Shown here: positions 1 to 9,430 of the stretch, in pieces | Layout: the number at the start of each line of letters is the position of its first letter | Position numbering within the stretch: the stretch's first letter is position 1 | Assembly (NCBI GenBank): GCA_964020085.1 | Contig: OZ026606.1 | Coordinates: 22,157,573 to 22,221,572 of the forward strand | Source of the DNA: Micromussa lordhowensis | Taxonomy: Eukaryota; Cnidaria; Anthozoa; Scleractinia; Lobophylliidae | Length of the DNA: 64,000 bases | Direction of reading: 5' to 3' | Position numbers and translations under genes: made by a program | The notes under the pieces: model-generated | Seen by the model: only the letters and a program-made list of their open reading frames with translations | Database searches by the model: none | Told to the model about the DNA's origin: nothing

Positions 1-274
1 GCAAAACATACACAGAAATGGTCTGCATGGCCAAATCCTGACCAAGAACGAACCAATCACAATGCTTAGATTTAACTCAAGACTACTTTGCCATATGTAG
101 TTACATACCTGGTCGAGGAAATCCATAACTAACCAAGACTAATATATAACTGACCACGAAATACATATCTGTATGAGTAGTACATAACTGACTAATGCAG
201 TATAAATAATTCAGATCAAGTAATATATATACTACTGTAGTTATGCAAAATTTTCAAGTGGTATATATAATTAA

Positions 275-315
<41 letters not shown>

Positions 316-554
316 GGCCCTACGGGCTAAATTCTCAACCTTCGGTTTTGCTAAATTTTATTTAAGTCTAAGAAACGACCGGAAAGTGACTTCCGGGTGC
401 TTCCGTACCATTAAACAATCTCATTCCGAACTTTATGGCTTTTTTTGTTGTGTCTGGGACGGCCTTGTCCCTAATTCCTTGTATTTCTTGTGTGAATAGC
501 TCGCCGAATCTGCCTTTTTCGTTCATTTTTTTTGTCGACGAAAAGGTCAAACGC
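1..554. other. AT-rich non-coding DNA with satellite remnants
   Basis: I see no gene here. Bases about 110-240 carry degraded units of the 'cataactgaccaag-aatac' satellite that is better preserved at 2440-2760 and 4985-5290. The rest is unremarkable AT-rich sequence with short open frames that have no protein-like composition. Confidence 0.5.
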
Positions 555-1414
555 AGGTATAATTAACAATTATCCTGCGAAATCGCGCGGAATAGCGAAG
601 ATATCTGTTTACAAACATTGACGTCATTTTCGCTCACGCGCGCAAAATCACTGGTGCGTGTGGTTGGCAGAAGCTCTTTCGAGCTGGTCAAATCCTTTAC
701 TCACAGACGAATTTCCAACCCGATTTTCGACAGGTGTCGATACTCGGATTTCCTTTAAACTTTAACAGTGAAGCATTATCCTGATATTCTAACTTTCCTC
801 CAGGTTTCAGGATGTGAAGGGACAGTTGCTTGAAGTACACGAATTTTCAGTCATTTCTTTTGTTTTGATCACTTTTTGCCAACCATAAATATTGCGTAAC
901 AGTTCTCGTGACGTCACTGATATCTTCGCTATATCGTCTGATACTTAGCCGACATGGCCGTAGGCCGAGTCAGCTAAAATCAGACGATATTCCGCAAGAT
1001 TGAACAGGATAATTGTTTTAACAGCCAAAATCCTTGTAAATCTCTCTGTCAACATTTTCTCAAATCAGTTTTCTTCCCACGTACGAAGCTACGTATACTG
1101 CCGGATATCTGTTACTTACGGATGACAGATATCGAGAGTATCATGACCATATTTGGATAGTGTTACAATTTGTTGAATAATAATGGATAGTAACTGACAT
1201 TTAGTGAACCAATCAGAAAGCTAGAATTGCATTATCTGAGGTTGAGAATTTAATAACATGGAATATCCCTTGATCCACTTGTATTTTGCTCGAACTGTAC
1301 TGGGAAATATTGGCCCTCTGTCATGTTTATAAAAACCTTGCTGTGCCCGGTCACAACCTCACGACTTCAGGCCAATATTCCCCATTATTATATGGAACTA
1401 TTATATTATATGGA

Positions 1415-2175
1415 ACTACCAAATTCACAAATTTGATTGGCTGAAATCGATACTGAAAAGCAGTCCAGATTTTCCCATCTAGACCGGTTTCTAGACCGGT
1501 TTCTAGACTGGTATCTAGACTGGTAATGTTTCGCAGTGAAAAAGTTGCAAACTAAAATGCAAAATCATTGACTATTTTCATCTAACAATATTTATTTATG
1601 GCAGTGCCAAAAAGCCTGATGAGGAAAAAAAGTAAAGAGGACAAGCAAACTTTAATTGGCAGAATTAAATTCAGCGCATCGCCATTCGTAAGCAAAATGT
1701 CACTTAGTACAAACCAGTTACATTAAACAGATTAAATTGTTCTTATTTGCGCCATATAATAAACATCTTATTAACTGAGCTTAGTCAGTCTGTATGGGAG
1801 AGTCTTGACCTCAGTTGTGTGTACAGACCTCTCGGCATTCGGTCTGTACTCACGACCTTGCTCAAGATTCTCCCATACAGACTGACTAAGCTAGGTTAAT
1901 AGAATGTTTATTATATGGCAAACAAGAAACATTTAATTTGTTTAATGTAACTGGTTTGTACCAGCTGACATTTTGCTTGCAAACGGCGAAAAGCTTCTTC
2001 TCATCATGCTTTTTGAAGAAAATAAATAGTCCATGTATTTCATGTGTTTAGTTGTAACTTTTTCACCACAAAATGTAACCGGTCAATGCAAGATGCCAGT
2101 CTAGATGGGAAAATCTAGACTACAGTCAAGATCGATTTCAGCCAATCAAATTCATGAATTTGATAGTTTCAAGTC
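1415..2175. mobile_element. Palindromic MITE-like element, 760 bp
   Basis: The two halves are inverted copies centred near 1830. 'aatttgattggctgaaatcg' at about 1431 pairs with 'cgatttcagccaatcaaatt' near 2132, and 'gtcagtctgtatgggag' near 1785 pairs with 'ctcccatacagactgac' near 1871. Bases 1479-1526 hold four copies of 'tctagac(c/t)ggt'. There is no coding capacity. Read as a foldback or MITE copy. Confidence 0.6.
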
Positions 2176-2439
2176 CTTGTGAGACACAGCCATATAATAA
2201 TGAATACTTATTAAACAAGAAAATCTCAAACTAGTGAGGTCAATTACGACAAGAACAAGGTGTGAGATTTTCCCATAAAGACTGAACGTTTGAGGTTAAT
2301 AAGTTGTTTATTGTATGGACTTTTTGCTTTGTTTTTGCATGCCTGTAATTGACACGTGGGTATTAATGCCCTAGAATTAGTCAATCAGTTCTTATTATAT
2401 CAGCTTCAAACACAATCCATATAATAAAGCCCATATTAA

Positions 2440-2760
2440 CTAACCAAGTAATACATAACTGACCAAGTAATACAGTATATAACACTGGGTGGGTACTCCC
2501 AGAAAAATTTTATGCGATGTGTGGCCCACTTCCCAAAACCCTTACACTATTTGTGACCAAAAAGTCAATACAGAAATATTGCATAACTAACTGAGTATTA
2601 AATAAACTTTCATAACTGACCAAGTAATACAGTACATAACTGAGTATTAAATACATAACTGACCAAGAAATACAGTACATAACTGAGTATTAAATAAGCT
2701 TACATAACTGACCAAGTAAAACAGTACATAACTAACTGAGTTTTAAATAAGCTTACTTAT
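2440..2760. repeat. Satellite of about 53 bp, left block
   Basis: Tandem, imperfect units read 'cataactgaccaagtaatac', then 'agtacataactaactgagta', then 'ttaaataagctta'. The same family lies to the right of the minisatellite (4985-5290), so the 18-bp array sits inside an older satellite. Confidence 0.7.
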
Positions 2761-2859
2761 TATACACTAAACAAAATATCTTGTTTCTGATTGGCCGATG
2801 GCGAATGCATAAATAGGTTATTTTTAGAGTGCAATCCAGGTTATAGAGTTGTATTTCTT

Positions 2860-4975
2860 GTGTGAAGCATCTCAAGTAAGCAAAGGATCTCAAGTAAGTC
2901 AAACATCTCAAGTAAGCAAAGCAGCTCAAGTAAGACAAGCAACTCAAGTAAAACAAGCATCTCAAGTAAGCAAAGGATCTCAAGTAAGTCAAACATCTCA
3001 AGTAAGCAAAGCATCTCAAGTAAGACGAGCATCTCAAGTAAGCAAAGCATCTCAAGTAAGTTAAGTATCTCAAGTAAGCAAAGGACCTCAAGTAAGCAAA
3101 GGACCTCAAGTAAGCAAAGCAGCTCAAGTAAGAAAAGCATCTCAAGTAAGCAAAGGAACTCAAGTAAGACAAGCATCTCAAGTAAGCTAAGCATCTCAAG
3201 CAAGACAAGCATCTCAAGTAGGCAAAGCATCTCAAGTAAGACAAGCATCTCAGGTAAGATAAGCATCTCAAGTAAGCAAAGGATCTCAAGTAAGACAAGC
3301 AGCTCAAATAAGCAAAGCATCTCAAGTAAAACAAGCATCTCAAGTGAGCAAAGCAGCTCAAGGAAGACAAGGATCTCAAGTAAAACAAGCATCTCAAGTA
3401 AGCAAAGGATCTCAAGTAAGACAAGCATTTTAAGTAAGACAAGCGTCTCAAGTAAGACAAGCAGCTCAAGTAAGACAAGCATCCCAAGTAAGTTAAGCAT
3501 CTCAAGTAGGCAAAGCATCTCAAGTAAGTCAAGCATCCCAAGTAAGACAAGCATCTCAAGTAGGCAAAGCATCTCAAGTAGGCAAAGCGTCTTAAGTAAG
3601 TCAAACATCCCAAGTAAGACAAGCATCTCAAGTAATTCAAGCATCTCAAGTAAGACAAGCATCCCAAGTAAGTTAAGCATCTCAAGTAGGCAAAGCATCT
3701 CAAGTAAGACAAGCATCTCAAGTAAGACAAGGATCTCAAGTAAGACAAGCATCCCAAGTAAGTTAAGCATCTCAAGTAGGCAAAGCATCTCAAGTAAGTC
3801 AAGCATCTCAAGTAAGACAAGCATCCCAAGTAAGTTAAGCATCTCAAGTAGGCAAAGCATCTCAAGTAAGACAAGCATCTCATGTAAGATAAGGATCTCA
3901 AGTAAGACAAGCATCCCAAGTAAGTTAAGCATCTCAAGTAGGCAAAGCATCTCAAGTAAGACAAGGATCTCAAGTAAGACAAGCATCCCAAGTAAGACAA
4001 GCATCTCAAGTAGGCAAAGCATCTCAAGTAAGTCAAGCAACTCAAGTAGGCAAAGCATCTCAAGTAAGACAAGGATCCCAAGTAAGACAAGCATCTCGAG
4101 TAAGACAAGGATCTCAAGTAAGCTAAGCACCTCAAGTACGGAAAGCATCTCAAGCAAGTCGAGCATCTCAAGCAAGCAAAGCATTTCAAGTAAGCAAAGC
4201 ATCCCAAGTAAGACAAGACAAGCCAGTAAGACAAGGATCTCAAGTACGACAAGCATCTCAAGTAAGCCAAGCACCTCAAGTACGGAAAACATCTCAAGCA
4301 AGTCGAGCATTTCAAGTAGGCAAAGCATCTCAAGTAAGACAAGGATCCCAAGTAAGACAAGCATCTCGAGTAAGACAAGGATCTCAAGTAAGCTAAGCAC
4401 CTCAAGTACGGAAAGCATCTCAAGCAAGTCGAGCATCTCAAGCAAGCAAAGCATTTCAAGTAAGCAAAGCATCCCAAGTAAGACAAGACAAGCCAGTAAG
4501 ACAAGGATCTCAAGTACGACAAGCATCTCAAGTAAGCCAAGCACCTCAAGTACGGAAAACATCTCAAGCAAGTCGAGCATTTCAAGTAGGCAAAGCATCT
4601 CAAGTAAGACAAGGATCCCAAGTAAGACAAGCATCTCGAGTAAGACAAGGATCTCAAGTAAGCTAAGCACCTCAAGTACGGAAAGCATCTCAAGCAAGTC
4701 GAGCATCTCAAGCAAGCAAAGCATTTCAAGTAAGCAAAGCATCCTTAGTAAGAGAAGACAAGCCAGTAAGACAAGGATCTCAAGTACGACAAGCATCTCA
4801 AGTAAGCCAAGCACCTCAAGTACGGAAAGCATCTCAAGTAAGCAAAGCATCTCAAGTAAGACAAGCATCTAAAGTAAGCAAAGCATCTCAAGTAAGACAA
4901 GCATATCTAGTAAGACAAGGATCTCAAGTAAGAGTAAGAGAAGCACCTCAAGTAAGATAGTAAGGAAAGTATAGA
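2860..4975. repeat. 18-bp minisatellite, about 115 units, with higher-order repeats
   Basis: The unit is close to 'ctcaagtaagacaagcat', with variants in the last eight bases, and repeats without a break in register for about 2.1 kb. Because 18 is a multiple of three, two minus-strand frames stay open for over 650 codons as six-residue repeats rich in Leu, Cys, Arg, Ser and Tyr. These are frame artefacts, not a gene. The end nearest 4860 is organised into three near-identical 270-bp blocks (15 units): about 4051-4320, 4321-4590 and 4591-4860. Each contains the short irregular stretch 'agacaagacaagccagtaag'. The third block has a few private substitutions. Confidence 0.9.
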
Positions 4976-4984
4976 GGTATGAAA

Positions 4985-5290
4985 TATACATCCCGGTACA
5001 ATATATGTCCCCATACATGAAGTACCAACTGAGTATTAAATAAGCTTGCATAACTATAACCAATACAGTACATAATTAACTGAGTATTAAATAAGCTTCC
5101 ATAACTGACCAAGAGACACAGTACATAACTAACTGGGTATATATTAAATAAGCTTACATATTAAACTGAACAAGCAATACAGTACATAACTAACCGATCA
5201 GTATTAAATACGTAACTGACCAAGTAATACAGTACATACCTAATCGAGTATTAAAATTATACATAACTGCATGACCAAAACTGACTTCGA
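4985..5290. repeat. Satellite of about 53 bp, right block
   Basis: Units of the same 'cataactgaccaag...gagtattaaataagctt' family as 2440-2760 resume immediately after the minisatellite, in the same orientation. Confidence 0.65.
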
Positions 5291-5620
5291 TCAAAACTGA
5301 CAGACACGTACGCAGCTAAAGAAGTTAATATTATTCAACAAATTGTAACACTATCCAAAATTATACTCGTCATGACTCTCTCGATATCTGTCAGTCCGTA
5401 GGTAACAGATAGATATGCGGCGGTATACGTTAGCTTCGTACGTGGGAAGAAAAAGTGATTTGAGAAATGTCGACAGAGAGATTTACAAAAAATAATAAAA
5501 CAATTATCCTGCTCAGTCTCGCGGAATATCGTCTGATTTTAGCCGACTCGGCCTACGGCCTCGTCGGCTAAGTATCAGACGATATTCCGCGCGATTTCGC
5601 AGGATAATAATTGTTAAATA

Positions 5621-8149
5621 TACATGACGACCGAGAAATACACACCAAACCGGATAATAAATACGCAACTTCCTAAATAATAGTGATACACCAGTTATAT
5701 TGATTAATTCTGAAATTTAGCACACTCGACCCGGAGGTAGTTTTCGGAAACAAACAACGCCAGCTGAGACGTTAACCGAACGTTCACTTACCTCAGGGAT
5801 CATGTAAAGAAGTAAAAATGATTTCCTTGTCATCATAATTTCAGGCTTTTTGTCTAGATCAGAATTTATGCCATTTATCCCTTACTCCATTTTAGACCTT
5901 GAAGCTGCATAACATAGTTACCAAATCACCCGTAAAATGATCCCTCGACAGACTCAAAAATAAGGGGGAGTAGATGAAAGGTATTTAGTCACGAATTTGC
6001 CCAGGGCAGGTCCAAACCACAATAGTTATCACAATGTCACTCGGGTAGAGTTGTTAAATAAAGACATGCTCATAAGAGTATCACTACCCAAGTCATTTGC
6101 CACACTTCCTAGCTGTTTTAAACCTGTGACACGTCCCTGACTCACCCCTCCTCCGCCATAACCAAGACATGCACAGAACGGGAAGCGTAGAGAGTATACC
6201 GGTAGATCGTTTTCACTGTCACGCAATAAAACATAAATCGAAAACTATCCAGTGGAAAAAGCTAAGAAATTGTGATGTTATAGAAGATAAAAAAATAAGA
6301 CACTTCTCTAAGTTTAGCCCTGTGTTTCCTCAAACTTCAGATATTCGTCGAAATGTTTCGCAGAAATTTAGAGAGCCAGTATGAAAACGCCATTTTGCTG
6401 GTTGCAGGTTGCAGGTTGAAACAACTTGTTTATTTGAGTCAAAGTCGAATAAACCCCAGTATAGAGGCTAACCACAAGCAACCTAAGCTAATTTAGGCTA
6501 ACCGGAGTGCTATTCAGGCTAACCGAAGTAGACTCACTCAGACTTAAAAGTCCATTTTTCAACCTGCAATCTGCAACCTGCAACCTGCAACCTGCAAAAC
6601 ATACCTCCCCATGTTGGTGTGCCTCCATGGTACACCAATATGCAACCGGAAAATAGTGTAAACATCTGGAACTTACTTTGGCTTTCTAGGCGACTGATTA
6701 TCAGTACTGAAAAAACAAGTATTTACATAAGCACTTTTCCTAATGTTCTAGCTTCTAACTGGGCTCAAAATCATGAGATAAGTATATATTTTTCAACAAA
6801 TTTGATCGTAGCCTTGTGTCACGCATCTCCACAACTCGGAAATTAAAAATGCTCTGGTTTCCAAACGAAGCACGCTATTGAGCTGTAAAGTTGAAAACAG
6901 ATATAAATATGTCACCTCTTGTACCTGATGAGGATGAAAACTTTGGTGGATCTTTAGTTTTAGATTTTAGAAAGTGATGACGTCACGTGAAAACGATCTA
7001 TTGCCAGTTTTCGTGTGACGTCATCATTTTACAGAATTGAAAATTAGTAATCCTACTGAAAATTTAGTTTCATGAAATGCAAGACTCTCTAATAACTTGG
7101 CGTTTTACTACGTTTAAGCTCGACAGCGTTCTTCATTTTGTAAAAACAGAGCGCGTTTGAATTCCAAGTTTATGCGTTGCGTGACATCAAATGGCGGTCC
7201 AAGAGAAGGCTCTTGCGAAAGTCAAAAGATGAGTCATCGCTTAAGTTTTTGCTAATTGAACAGTTCTTGCTCTAGAAGAAGTATTAATCTCAATGTGTCG
7301 GAATTCTAGAGTAATAACTTTTCGTTTAAATAGCAAAACTCAATGACAGATGTTTCTGTTACTTTACGGCCGCCATGTTTGTGTCCCTCCGAGGGTCACC
7401 AACATGGCGTCTCCGTACCAAACAACGTGCGAATGAAAAACCGCACAGACATCAACCTTGGCGAGGTTTTTATATAACAATCATCTATCATATCCCAGAT
7501 TCTTGATTTAGTTATTGAATGGTGGCGATTTTTATTTTTGATGGCGTGACAGTGCAAACCAGCAATTGAAGCTTGACTATGCGGGGAAAGCACCCGGTCA
7601 TTTAATAAAAAGTTCAAAGAAAGTATAAAAACCTGGAAAATACCAGGACTTCGTAAACCTTTAGTCTATCGAATTTTTATAGTGTAACGTTTTTTCTAAG
7701 AGGGTCCTGAACGGGTAAAAATAAATGGGAACTGGGAGCCTGTTTTTGCCCTGGGAAAATGGGATTTAGGTCACTGCGATTTAGGTCACTGCGACTGGGA
7801 TTTGATCACTGGGAATCAGAGAGAAATGTCAAAAATGGTCAAAAATGGGAATGGGATAAACAATTTGTAACCATGACCAGTCGAGACATCACTTACTTCC
7901 TGGGGTCAAAAAAGGTTTTTCAAGGTAAAATCAAAATGGCGCTTTTGACTTTGATTATTACATGCGTTTGGTTCGACTCATGTGAAGATCGGCGTTTGAC
8001 CCAAGGTCGGTCTTGGCGTTATTGACGGCTCAGGCCAGCGTGGCCAGAGCTTTTTTGTTTGATTTCTGTCTTCATCTCCTACCCAAATGCAAGGCTTCCC
8101 AATTTTATTTATTATTCCAACATTTGTAGTTATCGCTGATTTTGTCATT
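5621..8149. other. Gene-free stretch with old inverted repeats
   Basis: No exon could be supported. Bases about 6200-6290 and 7480-7560 are diverged inverted copies: both encode, on opposite strands, a short HCHAIK-type frame. The phrase 'catgttggtgtgcctcc' near 6610 recurs near 7375-7400. 'gcaacctg' and 'caggttgc' steps are repeated at 6400-6420 and 6560-6597. This is consistent with a decayed transposon of about 1.4 kb. Confidence 0.4.
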
Positions 8150-8325
8150 GTGGTTGTGCAGTTAGGACAGTGGAAGCTCTCGTAAGCAGACACCCTCGGG
8201 ACGCGAAAAAGCTGTCCGTAACTGGAGCTGGCCGCTTACGAGAACAGTTCTCGTAAGCGGCCACAAGAGTTGTAAGGGAAAGATGGCCGCCTACGAGAGC
8301 TTGCCAACTTATAAAAACAAATTGG
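8150..8325. mobile_element. Short inverted-repeat element
   Basis: 'gctggccgcttacgagaac' (about 8229) is followed at once by its inverted copy 'gttctcgtaagcggccac', with further matches outward ('gctctcgtaagc' and 'gcctacgagagc'). A related copy lies at about 22725-22800 ('gtaagcgacca...tggtcgcttacgagagc'). It has MITE-like structure and no coding frame. Confidence 0.55.
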
Positions 8326-8579
8326 AAATGCAAAAATTACACCAAATTATTGTCATTTTTGTTTTATTGCCTTGCGCAATACCAAGATAATGGTGATGAC
8401 TGCATATGCATAGTATTGCATGTTGCAGTTCTAGGACTGGCCCTTAGGCCCGGCCGGGCCAAACGCCGTACTTCACATGAGCTCAACCTAATGACAGTTT
8501 GGGTCGATTCAAATAATTAAAAGAACTCCTGTTTGAGTGCAAGAAACGTTAGGAGACGAAGACAGAAATCAAACAAAGA

Positions 8580-8700
8580 AGCAAACTGTTAAAATATATT
8601 TGCCCGATATTTCGGTTTTAACTTCTTCAGGGGACAGGAGAAATTGTAAAAAAACTGTAACAAAAATGAGCAGTTACGTTGGATGAGGGTTGCCATAAAA
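8580..8700 (-). mobile_element. Relic of a retroelement 3' tail with a hammerhead-like core
   Basis: On the minus strand the segment reads 'ccctgaagaagttaaaaccg' and continues 'aaatatcgggc'. This matches the layout of Penelope-type tails: CTGAAGA, a small hairpin (GTT/AAC), GAAA, then a short loop, with GGG able to pair with the CCC before CTGAAGA (8603-8633). Only the tail is left and no reverse transcriptase is nearby. Confidence 0.4.
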
Positions 8701-8984
8701 GTTCAGAAATATGAAATACTTATAATGATTGGTTAAAAGTTATCAAAGTTTAACTCGTCACGCGGCTCCGGTGTTTCCCAATTGATGAGATGCATGTCGT
8801 TGATGCTCAGGTAAGTTGAAGCGTTTTGAGACAGGAGTAGGGTTAAAACGTTATTGGTGATTGGTCTAGCACAAGCATCCTACAGAAAGGGTCAGGAAAA
8901 GATCCACCAGTACGTTTGTACGTTTTGTTCCCTGTTGTTGTCGCGACCAACTTCTGGTCGGTCTCTGGTCCTTGTTAAATAAAA

Positions 8985-9430
8985 CACTTGAAAAAATTAC
9001 TCGATTTTGATTGGCTAAAAAGGAGTGCAGTTGTCATGTAACACGAGTGCAAATTTGAAACACCAGTGCAAGTTACAATAGCCTGCGTGGCAGGCGTCGA
9101 AGGGGAGGGAGAAGGGAAAAAAACGAGCGCGCTTCTCTCCTCCCAAAACTCTCTAGGGCCTCTCTGCGGCCTTTCCTAACCCTTGTACGGCCTGCCACGC
9201 AGGCTAGTTACAACGGAGATACCCGAAGTTCGTACGGTGACACCCTATTGATTTTATTAGGGTGAAGTCTTCTGTGGATAGCTTCTTTGACCCTACCGTG
9301 TACACACGTGTTTAATTTTTCAAAGAATACAAATTTGCTAGCCTTTGAAAAAAATTACTTGGGCTTATTTATTCCAAATTGCGCTCAAAATCATGTGATT
9401 ACCTGTATACGTTGTATGAAAATATATTCG
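8985..9430. mobile_element. MITE of the 'aaaattactcgatt-tgattggct' family
   Basis: The left end, 'aaaattactcgattttgatt', and the repeated phrase 'gtaacac-agtgcaaa' also occur at 26318-26425. The right part ('ccaaattgcgctcaaaatca' followed by 'tgattacct') resembles the right part of that second copy. A smaller element (9079-9206) has inserted into this copy. Confidence 0.5.
9079..9206. mobile_element. 128-bp MITE with 17-bp TIRs and 7-bp target duplication
   Basis: The termini 'tagcctgcgtggcaggc' and 'gcctgccacgcaggcta' are perfect 17-bp inverted repeats. The flanks carry the direct repeat GTTACAA (9072-9078 and 9207-9213), which is intact. The insertion is therefore precise and probably young. 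The superfamily is not determined; an hAT-like element would normally give 8 bp. Confidence 0.75.

Larger units (their letters stand above)
555..5618. mobile_element. 5-kb region bounded by long inverted arms
   Basis: The left edge (about 560-600) reads 'caattatcctgcgaaatcgc' and the right edge (about 5585-5618) reads the reverse complement. Further inside, about 930-1190 is an inverted copy of about 5327-5590. It shares the blocks 'agccgac...ggccgtaggccga', 'gataattgtttta', 'aaatctctctgtc' and 'gtacgaagc...gtgttacaatttgttgaata'. The right arm is itself a nearly perfect palindrome (5500-5618). The left arm holds an extra 330 bp (about 592-928). No transposase is visible inside, so this is a large non-autonomous element or two opposed copies of one MITE. 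The boundaries are approximate. Confidence 0.5.

Noticed and set aside
2753..4868. Two overlapping open frames of over 650 codons on the minus strand
   Set aside because: They are a product of the 18-bp repeat, whose period is a multiple of three and lacks stops. Both frames are equally open and give only six-residue low-complexity repeats, with no splice or start context.
2860..4975. Regular direct repeats that might suggest a CRISPR array
   Set aside because: Units are contiguous 18-mers without unique spacers, and the genome is eukaryotic.
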